Origin: Alloalcanivorax dieselolei B5
GTDB taxonomy: Bacteria; Pseudomonadota; Gammaproteobacteria; Pseudomonadales; Alcanivoracaceae
Direction: 5' to 3'
Assembly (NCBI RefSeq): GCF_000300005.1
Contig: NC_018691.1
Span: 4,297,001-4,361,000 of the forward strand
DNA: 64,000 bases
Shown here: positions 52,251 through 61,613 of the stretch, in pieces
How the letters are laid out: every line of letters begins with the position of its first letter
Position numbering within the stretch: the first letter of the stretch is position 1
Translations under genes and position numbers: made by a program
The notes under the pieces: model-generated
What the model was told of the DNA's origin: nothing
What the model saw: only the letters and a program-made list of their open reading frames with translations
Database searches by the model: none

Positions 52251-53240
52251 ATGATCAAGCGTTTCAGACGTTACCTTTTGACGGCCTCACTTGTCAGTAT
52301 GGCGGCGAGCGTCCAGGCGGCGGATAAAATCCGCTGGCTCAACGACTGGTTGCCCGCTGGCGACAAGGCCATCATCTACCTCGCCGTGGAACAAGGCTTG
52401 TTCGCGGCCGAGGACATTGACGTGGAAATCATGTCCGGGCGCGGTTCCAGCGATGTGGTCACCAAACTGGCCACCGGCGCCGCTGACATGGGCACCGGCG
52501 GTCTGTCCGCGCTACTGCAAGCGAAGGCAGGGGCTACCGTGCCGGTGACCGCCGTGCTTTCCGTTTATACCAAACAACCGGATGCGGTCTTCGTCAGTGC
52601 CGATTCCGGCATCGAAACCCTGGGCGATTTGAAAGGAAAGAATCTCGCCACCGCCACTTTCTCCGCCTCCAATGTCACCTGGCCGTTGGTCCTGGAAACC
52701 AACGGCATGTCGCCAGACGATGTGCGCGTAACCAAAGTGGATCCCGGGGCCATGGGCCCGATGATGAGTACCGGCCGGGTGGACGGCACCATCAACTGGA
52801 TCACCAAGCTGCCGGCCTTCAATGCCTTGATGAAACAGGCCGGCAAGGAGATCCGGGTTTTGCCCTGGTCTGATTATGGCTTTGATGGCTATGGTCTCTC
52901 GGTGTTCGCATCCGACCGTCTGATCAAGGAAAAACCGGAGCTGGTCAGAAAGGTACTGACCATTTATCTCCAGGCGCAACAAATGGCTATTGAAGATCCC
53001 CAACAAGCGGGAGCGGCGCTGAAAGCGAAGGTGGAGGAAGTGGATGCGGATGTGGCCACCGAGGAGTTTTCCGCCTCCATTCCCCTGATGCAAAACGAAA
53101 TCAGCGAGCGCGATGGCACCGGTGTTTTCAATCCCGCGCTGCTGGCCACCACCTGGAAGTGGGTCGCCGAAGCCCAGGGTCTGCCGGAGGATACTCTGAA
53201 CCCCGCCGACGCCGTCAGTGGTGATTTCATCAGCAAGTAG
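52251..53240 (+). CDS. ABC transporter substrate-binding protein (NitT/TauT type, SsuA-like)
   Basis: 329-aa periplasmic binding protein. Signal peptide cut after ASVQA, then ADKIRWLNDWLPAGDKAIIYLAVEQGLFAAEDIDVEIMSGRGSSDVVTKLATGAADMG, typical of the family. AAGGAG precedes the ATG at 52251. First gene of a complete importer with the ATPase (53444) and permease (54231). A terminator in between lets binding protein be made in excess. Confidence 0.93.
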   Translation: MIKRFRRYLLTASLVSMAASVQAADKIRWLNDWLPAGDKAIIYLAVEQGLFAAEDIDVEIMSGRGSSDVVTKLATGAADMGTGGLSALLQAKAGATVPVTAVLSVYTKQPDAVFVSADSGIETLGDLKGKNLATATFSASNVTWPLVLETNGMSPDDVRVTKVDPGAMGPMMSTGRVDGTINWITKLPAFNALMKQAGKEIRVLPWSDYGFDGYGLSVFASDRLIKEKPELVRKVLTIYLQAQQMAIEDPQQAGAALKAKVEEVDADVATEEFSASIPLMQNEISERDGTGVFNPALLATTWKWVAEAQGLPEDTLNPADAVSGDFISK

Positions 53241-53273
53241 GCGGGCACCACATCAAGAAAACGTTTTCATTGC

Positions 53274-53308
53274 ACGCGGGTCCGGGTTTTTCCGGCCCGC
53301 GTTTTTTT
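53274..53308 (+). terminator. Rho-independent terminator after the binding-protein gene
   Basis: Stem ACGCGGGTCCGG / CCGGCCCGCGT with a GTTTTT-type loop, then seven T residues. Confidence 0.88.
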
Positions 53309-53443
53309 ATCGCAACTTAGAATGATGCCCGTCCGGCAACGGCCCGTGCGGAAATCTCTGCTTTTGGCGCGCATGTTGCAACGCTCACACTATGACGGCC
53401 ACTTCAGGTGGCTTTAAAGACTCAAATCCGATTCGAGGTGTTC

Positions 53444-54247
53444 ATGGCGCCCCACGACGATAACGACAACCTGCGACCGAGCATTCGCTTCAACAATGTG
53501 GGCCAGCTGTTCACGTCCTCCGATGGCAGCGTCATCAACGCGCTGGACGGCGTCAGCTTCGACATTCATAAACACGAATTCATTGCTGTTATCGGCCCTT
53601 CCGGCTGCGGCAAGTCCACGCTGCTTCGGGTGATCGCCGGGCTGGTGCAGCCCACGTCCGGGCAAGCGGAAATCTATGGTTTGCCGGTAACCGAGCCCCG
53701 CGAGGAAGTCGGCATTGTGTTCCAACAGCCCACCCTGCTCCCCTGGCTCAACGTGGTGGACAACATCACCTTTCCGATGAAGCACAAATATGGCCGCGTC
53801 ACCCTTGAAGAAAAACAGAGGGCACAGGAATTATTGGACACCGTGGGGCTGCGGGACTTCGCCCACAAACGCCCCTCCGAACTGTCCGGCGGCATGCAAC
53901 AGCGGGTGGGTATCGCCCGTGCCCTGCTGCACGACCCGGATATTCTGCTGATGGACGAACCGTTTTCCGCCCTCGATGCCCTGACCCGTGACGAGATGAG
54001 TTTTGAGTTGCTGCGCATCTGGACCAAGCGCCCCAAAACGGTGCTGTTCATTACCCACTCCATTCCCGAAGCCCTGCTGCTGGCGGACCGTATCCTGGTG
54101 ATGTCCGCCCGGCCCGGACGCATTCGCGAGATCATCGACGTGGGCCTGCCACGCCCGCGCACCCTGAAAACCCTGTCGGAGCCCCGCTTCCATGAAATCG
54201 CCAACCATATCCGCGGCCAGGTCTTCAGCCATGCGGCCCTCGCCTGA
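53444..54247 (+). CDS. ABC transporter ATP-binding protein
   Basis: 267-aa NitT/TauT-type ATPase. Walker A GPSGCGKST (51-59), Q-loop IVFQQPTLLPW, signature ELSGGMQQR, Walker B ILLMDEPFSALDA, switch His in ITHSIPEA. ATG at 53444 with GAGGTG upstream is preferred over a GTG at 53408. Overlaps the permease start by 17 bases. Confidence 0.94.
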   Translation: MAPHDDNDNLRPSIRFNNVGQLFTSSDGSVINALDGVSFDIHKHEFIAVIGPSGCGKSTLLRVIAGLVQPTSGQAEIYGLPVTEPREEVGIVFQQPTLLPWLNVVDNITFPMKHKYGRVTLEEKQRAQELLDTVGLRDFAHKRPSELSGGMQQRVGIARALLHDPDILLMDEPFSALDALTRDEMSFELLRIWTKRPKTVLFITHSIPEALLLADRILVMSARPGRIREIIDVGLPRPRTLKTLSEPRFHEIANHIRGQVFSHAALA

Positions 54248-55028
54248 ATCCGCCGGGCGCGTGCTTCTGAGACTGCTGGACCGGGGAGCGCCAGTCCTTG
54301 CCGCGCTGCTGTTGCTGCTGATCTGGGAGCTTGGTTGTCGTCTGCTGGACGTGCCGGTGTACTTGCTTCCCCCTCCCAGCGCCATCGTTGAAGGCGCACT
54401 GGCGGTCAGCCCGGGCAGTTGGGCCAACCATATCTGGGCAACGCTCCGGGTCAGCCTGCTGGGCTATGCGCTGGCGGTGATTATCGGCATTCCGTTGGCG
54501 GTGGCTCTGGCCAACAGCCGGCTGCTGTCCCGAACGCTCTATCCGATGCTGGTGGTGGTACAGTCCACACCCGTCGTCGCCGTGGCGCCGATTATCGTGG
54601 TGGTGCTGGGCGCCGGTGACGCGCCGCGCATCGTCATTACTTTCCTGATCACTTTTTTTCCCATCGTTGTGTCCACCGTCACCGGACTGATGTCGACACC
54701 GCCTGAACTGCTGGAGCTTTCCCGCTCCCTCGGAGCCAGCCGTTGGCGCGAGATTCGCAACATTCAACTGCCGTTCGCGGTGCCCCATATTTTTTCCGCG
54801 CTGCGCATTTCCATCACGCTGGCCATCATCGGCGCGGTGGTGGCGGAATTTGTCGCCGCCGAAAACGGGTTGGGATTCTTCATCGCTTTCTCCACCTCGT
54901 TCTTCAAAGTACCCCAGGCATTCGCCGCGCTGGCCGTTCTGGTTACCATCAGCCTGATCCTGTTCCGGCTGGTGGCGATGATCCAGAAATGGTGGTTTCC
55001 CTGGAGCCTGCCGAAAAAGGATCAGTAG
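54231..55028 (+). CDS. ABC transporter permease
   Basis: 265-aa inner-membrane permease with about six hydrophobic segments and the EAA-like loop (LSRSLGASRWREIRNIQLPFAVPHIFSALRIS). The ATG lies inside the 3' end of the ATPase gene. Tail to tail with another permease of the same family at 55053. Confidence 0.93.
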   Translation: MRPSPESAGRVLLRLLDRGAPVLAALLLLLIWELGCRLLDVPVYLLPPPSAIVEGALAVSPGSWANHIWATLRVSLLGYALAVIIGIPLAVALANSRLLSRTLYPMLVVVQSTPVVAVAPIIVVVLGAGDAPRIVITFLITFFPIVVSTVTGLMSTPPELLELSRSLGASRWREIRNIQLPFAVPHIFSALRISITLAIIGAVVAEFVAAENGLGFFIAFSTSFFKVPQAFAALAVLVTISLILFRLVAMIQKWWFPWSLPKKDQ

Positions 55029-55043
55029 CAAACCGGATAAGGA

Positions 55044-55065
55044 GCGCTGGTATTATTGCCAGCGC
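55044..55065. terminator. Small hairpin between two convergent permease genes
   Basis: GCGCTGG (55044-55050) and CCAGCGC (55059-55065) around about 8 bases. It overlaps the stop codon of the minus-strand permease and lacks a T-run. May act as a weak bidirectional terminator. Confidence 0.35.
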
Positions 55066-55811
55066 ACCAGCCATTTCTCCAACAGCTCGATAGCGTAATA
55101 AAGCACAATGCTCATCACCGTCAGAATCGCCAGAGCGGCAAAGGCCAGCGGTGTCTGCGATTGTGCGGAGGAGGTTAGAATCAAATAACCCAGGCCTTCT
55201 TCGGAGCCAACGAATTCACCAATCACGGCGCCAATCACCGCCAGCGTGATCGCCACTTTGCACCCGACCATGATGGTGGGCAAAGCCACCGGCAGGCGAA
55301 CCCGTTTGAACACCTGCCAAGGATTGGCCTGCATGGAGCGCATCAGGTTCAGCATCGCCTTTGGCGTTGCTTCAAGCCCCGCCGTGGCATTGACCACGAT
55401 GGGGAAAAAGCACACCAGGAACACGATCACCACTTTGGGCAGTGTGCCGAAACCCACCCACAGGGTAATAAGGGGCGCGATCGCGACCTTGGGTACCGAT
55501 TGCAGGGCCAGCAGGATGGGATACACCGTATGGCGCAGCAAAGGCGCGTACACCACCAGAATCGCGATCGGCAGTGCAATGACCACCGCCGCCAAAAATC
55601 CCAGGACAGTCTCGTACAACGTTACCCAACTGTGAGTCCACAATTCCACCCGCCAATCGAAAGCGGTGCTGCCCACTGATGTCGGAGCAGGCAGGACCCA
55701 CTCCTGAATACCACTGTGACGAACAAACACTTCCCAGAGCACCACCATGGCCAGAAGGCTGATACAGGGCAGGACATAGCGTACCCATTCCGAACGCCAC
55801 ATATTCGTCAT
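55053..55811 (-). CDS. ABC transporter permease (second system)
   Basis: 252-aa permease, about six hydrophobic segments, EAA-like loop LMRSMQANPWQVFKRVRLPVALPTIMVGCKVA. It belongs with the ATPase at 55838 and binding protein at 56636 (minus strand). Only 24 bases separate its end from the end of the plus-strand permease. Confidence 0.93.
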   Translation of the reverse strand: MTNMWRSEWVRYVLPCISLLAMVVLWEVFVRHSGIQEWVLPAPTSVGSTAFDWRVELWTHSWVTLYETVLGFLAAVVIALPIAILVVYAPLLRHTVYPILLALQSVPKVAIAPLITLWVGFGTLPKVVIVFLVCFFPIVVNATAGLEATPKAMLNLMRSMQANPWQVFKRVRLPVALPTIMVGCKVAITLAVIGAVIGEFVGSEEGLGYLILTSSAQSQTPLAFAALAILTVMSIVLYYAIELLEKWLVRWQ

Positions 55812-55837
55812 TTTTCTATCCCTCGACGGATACCGGA

Positions 55838-56623
55838 TTAATGACGCTGAGAGAAGATCAGCGACTTGATATGGTGTGTCAGTTGCCTGAACTCGGGCTC
55901 CAACTCCGTTTTCGGACCTCGAGGCCTGGGCAGATTGATATCAATGGTTTCGATCACTCGCCCCGGTCGGGGGGACATGACAATGACGGTGTCGGACAAC
56001 AACACCGCCTCATTGATATCGTGAGTAATCAGCAAGGCTGTCTTACGATCACGCTCCCAGATGGTCAGCAGTTCCAGCGACAACTCTTCACGGGTCAGCG
56101 CATCAAGCGCACCGAAGGGTTCATCCATCAACAGTACCTGAGGATCCGTCAGCAACGCCCGGCAGATAGCGGTTCTCTGTTTCATGCCACCGGACAGGTC
56201 GGAAGGCTTTCTTTGCTCAAACCCCTCAAGCCCCGACAGTTTCAGCAGTGCCCTCGCACGTGGCTCGCTGTCTTCCTTCGCCAGACCGTAGAGTTCCGCG
56301 GGAAGCAGCACGTTTTCCAGCACCGTCAGCCAGGGCAAAAGCACATGTTCCTGAAATACGATGCCCACCTCGCGGCTCGGCGCCACCAGCGGTTTGCCGT
56401 TACGAAAAGCGTGCCCGTCGGACGCGGACTCCAGTGCCGCGAGGACGTTAAGAAGCGTGGACTTCCCACAGCCGGAAGCACCAACAATGGAGACAAAGCT
56501 GCCTTTTGGTACATCAATGCTGACGTCACGTAATGCCTCGATGGTGCCACTGCGTGTCCGATAGATCTTCGACAGATTGCGGGTGGACAGCATCACCGGG
56601 GCGTCTTTCATTTCCGTTGTCAT
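55838..56623 (-). CDS. ABC transporter ATP-binding protein (second system)
   Basis: 261-aa ATPase with Walker A GASGCGKST (48-56), IVFQEHVLLPW, DLSGGMKQR, VLLMDEPFGALDA and ITHDINEA. ATG at 56623 is favoured over the GTG one codon upstream, since GGGGG then sits at the right distance. Starts 12 bases after the binding-protein stop. Confidence 0.93.
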   Translation of the reverse strand: MTTEMKDAPVMLSTRNLSKIYRTRSGTIEALRDVSIDVPKGSFVSIVGASGCGKSTLLNVLAALESASDGHAFRNGKPLVAPSREVGIVFQEHVLLPWLTVLENVLLPAELYGLAKEDSEPRARALLKLSGLEGFEQRKPSDLSGGMKQRTAICRALLTDPQVLLMDEPFGALDALTREELSLELLTIWERDRKTALLITHDINEAVLLSDTVIVMSPRPGRVIETIDINLPRPRGPKTELEPEFRQLTHHIKSLIFSQRH

Positions 56624-56635
56624 CACAAGCCCCCG

Positions 56636-57598
56636 CTATCTGGCGAACCCGTCAACATAGAGATCAGTGGCTTTCACCGGGTATTTCATCTCGTAGGCGG
56701 CGGAGACCAGATCCACGGTTTCCTGCATACGAACCGGGTCGATCGCGCCCGGCCCATCCGGATTCTTCGCCAGTTCGGCGACGCGACGGGTCTCACCGGC
56801 GGCGACGTCAGCGTCCACCTGACGGTAGTAATCGTGCAGAATTACGCCGGCTTCATCTGGATTGGCGAAGGCATCACGCATGCCCTTCAAGGTGGCGGCA
56901 ACAAAACGTCGAATCGTATCCGGGTTATCGCGGATGGTCTCCTCGGACGCTACCAAGCCATTGCCGTAGTAGCTCAGGCCCGCGTCCCGGTAAGCAAGAC
57001 GAACCAGTTTCTTCGGCGCCACGGCTTTTTCCAGTAAGGGCTCACCGACAATAAATTGACCGATGGCATCCACCCGCCCCGTGGACAGCAAGGACGGTAA
57101 CGCCGAGCCATCCGCCACCAGCCAGGACACCTTATCCGGATCGACTCCGCTCGCCTTTGCATAGGCACTGAACAGCGTAGGCACCGCACTGAACGCGGTA
57201 TCGGCGATTTTCCTGCCTTCCAGATCCTTAACCGTCTTGATACCGCTGCCTTCCAGCGCATAAATGGCGTGCGGCGGCTGTGCGTAAATAATGGAGACCA
57301 GTTTCACTGGAACCTTGTCATTACCCCGGGCCAACACCAGGGCACCGGCGTCGGCGAACCCCATCCGGGCACTACCGTGAGCGACTTTCTTGATGGCATC
57401 GGCGGATCCCTGCCCGCGTACGAAAGTCACATCCAAACCTTCTTCCTTGTAATACCCCTTTTTGTCCGCGACGAAGAAATAGGCATGGCGACCGTTAATG
57501 CCGAAATCAGTAATGAAGGTGAGGCTTTCCGCCCACCCGGCCAACGGCGTAAAGAGGGTCAGGCCTACAAGCCCGAGTACGAATGGATAACGTCGCAT
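56636..57598 (-). CDS. ABC transporter substrate-binding protein (second system)
   Basis: 320-aa binding protein with signal peptide MRRYPFVLGLVGLTLFTPLAGWAES and SsuA/NMT1-like core (FFVADKKGYYKEEGLDVTFVRGQGSADAIKKVAHGSARMGFADAG). ATG at 57598; the longer frame to 57736 is rejected. Divergent from the amidohydrolase at 57955, whose substrate it may import. Confidence 0.93.
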   Translation of the reverse strand: MRRYPFVLGLVGLTLFTPLAGWAESLTFITDFGINGRHAYFFVADKKGYYKEEGLDVTFVRGQGSADAIKKVAHGSARMGFADAGALVLARGNDKVPVKLVSIIYAQPPHAIYALEGSGIKTVKDLEGRKIADTAFSAVPTLFSAYAKASGVDPDKVSWLVADGSALPSLLSTGRVDAIGQFIVGEPLLEKAVAPKKLVRLAYRDAGLSYYGNGLVASEETIRDNPDTIRRFVAATLKGMRDAFANPDEAGVILHDYYRQVDADVAAGETRRVAELAKNPDGPGAIDPVRMQETVDLVSAAYEMKYPVKATDLYVDGFAR

Positions 57599-57954
57599 GA
57601 CAGTTCGCTCCGACAAGTCGTTTATCTTCCCCGGTTCTCTCTTGAAGACGCTGAAAACGCCACCGATACGAGAACGGAACACCCGTCGAATGCTGCAGAT
57701 TGTATGCCAGACCGTCCCACCCTCTCCCCGAACCAATTATAACTCCTTGTTTTTCATATTCTTTTTCTCGAACAACGTGACACCATCCTGGGCCAAACGC
57801 GCCATGAGGGTGGTTTGGCGACCCTTTTCAAGCACTAATTTCGTGCAAAAATACCTATAAATGACCCAAAACTTATTTTTATATCTATATTTGACTAAAA
57901 ATAAATTAAATGGTCGCATATAGATCATCTTTTCTCACCATCTGGCTGCTTGCT
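57599..57954. promoter_or_regulatory. 356-base divergent intergenic region, A/T-rich
   Basis: Separates the ABC operon (minus) from the amidohydrolase operon (plus). 57740-57930 is strikingly A/T-rich, with TATATTT-type -10 candidates. TGTATGCC at 57701-57708 is only a weak match to the operator family. IclR sites, if the regulator at 60126 acts here, would be expected in this gap but were not identified. Confidence 0.5.
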
Positions 57955-59202
57955 ATGAACACACTCACCCATCCAGACAGGTTCGACCTGATTATTGAAA
58001 ACGGAGAGCTGCTTGATCCGGCCACGGGTATGCGCCAGTCCGGTCATTTGGCGATTCATAACGGCCGTATCAGCGCCATCAGCCCCACAGCGTTCACTAT
58101 TCCGGCTCGGCATCGCGTGAACGCCACCGGCAAGCTGGTGTGCCCCGGCCTGATCGACATGCATGTTCATGTCTACGAATGGGTTACCAATTTTGGTGTC
58201 CAGGCGGACGATGCCGGGGTCCACGCCGGTATCACCACGGTCGTCGACCAGGGCAGCAGTGGCGCCTGGACCTTTGGCGGGTTTAACGCGCACGTTATCG
58301 AGCCTTCTCTGACCGATGTCCGCGCTTTCGTTTCCATCAACGTCGCCGGCGCGCTTATGGGGGGAATGAAAGGCGAGGTCCTTCATAACCCTTCCATGAC
58401 CGACGGCGCCTCTCTGATCGCCTTGGCCCAACGCTACCCAGATCACGTGAAAGGCATCAAATGTCACTGCGAATCCGGAGGGCTTTCGCATTGGGGAACG
58501 GACGTGCTTCAACATGCCAGCGAGGTGGGCAGGGCCGCCAATATTCCACTGTACGTTCACACCGGTGAACTGTTTCCGGTCAAGGAATCCTCTCGGCCCG
58601 AGGTCGGCTCCGTCTTCACCAGCGTGCTGCCACTACTGAAACCGGGAGACATGCTGGCGCACATTTACAGCTGCATGCCCGACGGCATCGTCGGTCAAAG
58701 CAAGGAAGTGCCGGCAGCAGTTATCGAAGCCAAGGACATGGGCGTTCATTTCGATATCGGCTACGGGCTGAATTTCAGCTATCGCATCGCCCGCATGCTA
58801 ATGGAAGCCGACCTTCTTCCTTTCACCATCAGTAGCGACATTCACGGTGACTTCAACCGCTTCCATGACAACAGCAAGCTCGATTACAGCCTCTACGGTG
58901 CCATGACCCGTCTATGGGCACTGGGTATGTCTCTCGAGGACGTAATACAGGCAACCACTTACAACCCCGCGCGCATGCTGAAGGAGGAGGACGAAATAGG
59001 CACCCTGGCTATCGGCAGCCGCGCGGACCTCTCCATCATCGAAATCGACGAATCCGGGTACGACCTCGCGGACGGCCGCGGTGAGTGGCTCCATACCCCG
59101 AAAGCACTCTTGCCATGGATGACCATCCGTGAAGGGCGCCGGATCACACCCCATCGCCGCCTGATCAAGGACCTTATTCCTCAAACCACCACGGCTCTCT
59201 GA
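57955..59202 (+). CDS. Amidohydrolase/deacetylase family metallohydrolase (dihydroorotase-like)
   Basis: 415-aa TIM-barrel hydrolase: FDLIIENGELLDPATGMRQSGHLAIHNGRISAI, then LVCPGLIDMHVHVYEW (metal ligands), VHTGELFPV, AHIYSCMPDG and SSDIHGDF. Nearest recognisable group is the uncharacterised amidohydrolase/deacetylase family related to dihydroorotase and D-aminoacylase. Start uncertain: ATG at 57955 is used; 57910 would add 15 residues. Neither has a clear ribosome-binding site. Confidence 0.85.
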   Translation: MNTLTHPDRFDLIIENGELLDPATGMRQSGHLAIHNGRISAISPTAFTIPARHRVNATGKLVCPGLIDMHVHVYEWVTNFGVQADDAGVHAGITTVVDQGSSGAWTFGGFNAHVIEPSLTDVRAFVSINVAGALMGGMKGEVLHNPSMTDGASLIALAQRYPDHVKGIKCHCESGGLSHWGTDVLQHASEVGRAANIPLYVHTGELFPVKESSRPEVGSVFTSVLPLLKPGDMLAHIYSCMPDGIVGQSKEVPAAVIEAKDMGVHFDIGYGLNFSYRIARMLMEADLLPFTISSDIHGDFNRFHDNSKLDYSLYGAMTRLWALGMSLEDVIQATTYNPARMLKEEDEIGTLAIGSRADLSIIEIDESGYDLADGRGEWLHTPKALLPWMTIREGRRITPHRRLIKDLIPQTTTAL

Positions 59203-59218
59203 CACTAAGGGAATCATC

Positions 59219-60025
59219 ATGCAAACCGAAGATATCGAATTTCGCCAACACCGCGTTCGTCTGTATCGAGCCGGTCAAGGCCCAACCCTTCTGCTGATTC
59301 ATGGCATTGGTCCAGGGACCTCGATCCCTGCCAACTTTGGAGCGGTGATCCCAGCTCTTGCCGAACACCACACCGTTGTCGGCATGGATCTTCTGGGTTT
59401 TGGTGGGTCAGAAAGAAAAAGCGCTCCGCCCTTTTTCGACTTTCCTCTCTGGTGCGAGCAAACAAGTTTCGTTATCGACTATCTGGGCAAGAACGCCCTT
59501 GGTGTCTGGGGGCAGTCCCTGGGTGGCGCCATGGCCCTCAAAGTCGCCGCGGAATGCCCGGCTATCAAAAAAGTGGTGGCCACCGGAGCCGGCGGAGGCC
59601 CTCAGGAAATGAATCCGGCCCTGAATCGCTTCTGGACCTTTCCGAAAAGCGCGGCGGCACTGCAACAGGCACTGTTGAGCTCGATGTACGATACCTCCGG
59701 TATCACCGACACCCTGGTACAGGAACGTTTCGAGACCCTGCGGCAAGGGGGCGTCGGTGAGTATTTCGAAAGCATGATGTCCGGTGATAAGCAGGCGCTT
59801 CTGGATTCCGTATTCCTTTCTCCCGAGTTGCTCGGCCAGGTCAATGCGGACGTTCTGATACTGCATGGCCGCGAAGATATCCCGGTGCCCTATGAGCACA
59901 CCGCCCTGCACCTGGGGGCCCACCTGCCCAACTGCAACACCATGATCATCGGCAAATGCGGCCACAACCCCGCTCGCGAACATCCGGATCTGACCTTGCG
60001 CCTGGCCCTGGATCATCTCGGTTGA
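59219..60025 (+). CDS. Alpha/beta hydrolase
   Basis: 268-aa hydrolase: LLIHGIGPGTSIPANFGAVIPALAEHHTVVGMDLLGFGGSE, nucleophile Ser100 in WGQSLGGAMAL, acid in LHGREDIPVP, His in GKCGHNP. Sixteen bases downstream of the amidohydrolase. Probably cleaves an ester, amide or C-C bond of the intermediate handled by that enzyme; undefined. Confidence 0.9.
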   Translation: MQTEDIEFRQHRVRLYRAGQGPTLLLIHGIGPGTSIPANFGAVIPALAEHHTVVGMDLLGFGGSERKSAPPFFDFPLWCEQTSFVIDYLGKNALGVWGQSLGGAMALKVAAECPAIKKVVATGAGGGPQEMNPALNRFWTFPKSAAALQQALLSSMYDTSGITDTLVQERFETLRQGGVGEYFESMMSGDKQALLDSVFLSPELLGQVNADVLILHGREDIPVPYEHTALHLGAHLPNCNTMIIGKCGHNPAREHPDLTLRLALDHLG

Positions 60026-60125
60026 CCCCATGGCCCGCCCTTTGCATCCCGGAGCCCTTCGATTACCATCACGCGACCCCGTCTCACGGGGTCATGAATC
60101 ATCCCTATTCAGTCAGGCATCGGGC

Positions 60126-60899
60126 ATGAGCGACAACGGCGTACCACGTAAGGATTCCTATCTTCAGTCCCTGGAAAAGGGACTGGCCGTCCTCGAATGC
60201 TTTAGCGCAGGGACGGTGTCGTTGTCGATCAGCGAGATCGCAGAGCGCACCGGCCAGGACCGGGCCTCCGCCCGCCGCGCCATTCTGACGCTGACTCATC
60301 TCGGCTACACACGTCTGGAGGGGCGGCGCTATTCTCTCACACCCAAATCCCTGACCCTGGGTCACCGGTACCTGTCATCATTACCCTTCCTGCCCATGGC
60401 GCAAAGGGTGATCGAGGAGCTGGCCGACGAGTTGCAGGAAACCGTCTCCATCGGCGCTCTCGACAGCAGCGATGTGGTCTTTCTGTGCCGGGTCGCCCCG
60501 CGCCGCTTTCTCAGTGTGGATGCCAACGTCGGCAGTCGGGTTCCCGCACACCTCCATTCCATGGGGCAGGTCCTGCTCGCCCACCTTCCAGCCGAGGAGC
60601 GGGTGCGACGCGTCAGTGATCTGGACTTCCACCCCTTCACGCCCCATTCCGTGACCGATCCCGCTGTTTTGGATCAGCAGCTGGAACAGGTGACACAACA
60701 AGGCTGGGCGTTCACCAACCAGCAGTATGAAGAAGGCTACTGCGGTATTGCCGTTGCGCTTGCGGATGCCAGCAACCACGCCGTCGCCGCGTTGAATGTC
60801 AGCTTCGCCACTGGCCAGGACGCCTATCGTCGCGCCACCGATGATGTTCTGCCACGACTCAAACTGGCAGTACGAAGGATACAGAGTCCCCGCGTATGA
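60126..60899 (+). CDS. IclR family transcriptional regulator (PcaR/PobR-like)
   Basis: 257-aa regulator with N-terminal winged HTH (YLQSLEKGLAVLECFSAGTVSLSISEIAERTGQDRASARRAILTL) and an effector domain (SMGQVLLAHLPAEERVRR; EGYCGIAVALAD). The opening resembles regulators of aromatic-acid pathways such as PcaR. ATG at 60126 is preferred to one at 60030. It likely controls the 57955-61509 group and the divergent ABC system. Confidence 0.93.
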   Translation: MSDNGVPRKDSYLQSLEKGLAVLECFSAGTVSLSISEIAERTGQDRASARRAILTLTHLGYTRLEGRRYSLTPKSLTLGHRYLSSLPFLPMAQRVIEELADELQETVSIGALDSSDVVFLCRVAPRRFLSVDANVGSRVPAHLHSMGQVLLAHLPAEERVRRVSDLDFHPFTPHSVTDPAVLDQQLEQVTQQGWAFTNQQYEEGYCGIAVALADASNHAVAALNVSFATGQDAYRRATDDVLPRLKLAVRRIQSPRV

Positions 60900-61002
60900 T
60901 CCTCTGCTGCCGTATCAGCAACGGCCTGGACACTAATCTTTGCTATCCAAGCCTGCAACACGGCCCCACACTAAAGTTCCGATTGAAGCCATCGTCTTTG
61001 TC

Positions 61003-61509
61003 ATGTCCGATCAAATCACACCGCCGCATCTGAACCACGAGCACTATATGAGAGAGAGCTTCCAGGTCGCAGAACGCGCTCTGGAAAAAGGTTGCCATCC
61101 GTTTGGTGCGCTGTTGGTGGACGCCGATGGAACGGTATTGATGGAGCAGGAGAATGCTTTCCTGCCCCATCATGATATGACCGGCCATGCCGAACGGGTG
61201 ATCCTTACGCGTGCTTCGCGAACCTACCCACCGGATTTTCTTGCCCGGTGCACGCTCTATACCTCCGCCGAGCCCTGCGCCATGTGCGCCGGGGCCGCGT
61301 ACTGGGCCGGCATAGGACGCGTGGTCTATGGTCTTTCCGAAAAACAACTCAAAGCGATTACCGGCAACCATCCGGAAAACCCCACCCTGGATCTGCCCTG
61401 CCGCACGGTTTTCGCCGCCGGGCAACGCTCCGTGCAGGTGATCGGCCCACTACTGGAAGAAGAGGCCACCGCCCTTCACCTGCGCTTCTGGGAAAAAGAG
61501 AAAGACTGA
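61003..61509 (+). CDS. Nucleoside/cytosine deaminase-like protein (CDA fold)
   Basis: 168-aa zinc deaminase. Zinc site His62-x-Glu64 (GHAERVIL) and Pro91-Cys92-x2-Cys95 (EPCAMCAGA); HPFGALLVDADG is the usual substrate-pocket start. Closest in layout to bacterial guanine/cytosine-type deaminases (GuaD-like CDA fold) rather than tRNA-editing TadA, because it lacks a strongly basic C-terminus. Start at 61003 is probable but without a strong ribosome-binding site. Confidence 0.87.
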   Translation: MSDQITPPHLNHEHYMRESFQVAERALEKGCHPFGALLVDADGTVLMEQENAFLPHHDMTGHAERVILTRASRTYPPDFLARCTLYTSAEPCAMCAGAAYWAGIGRVVYGLSEKQLKAITGNHPENPTLDLPCRTVFAAGQRSVQVIGPLLEEEATALHLRFWEKEKD

Positions 61510-61613
61510 CCAGTATGTACTCTCCGCGTCATTATATCGTCACCTGACGGGTCCACAGTGCCCTTCTTTTTCACGGCGTTGATCCTGGCGCTTTGGTTTG
61601 GAGAGCACTTCTA

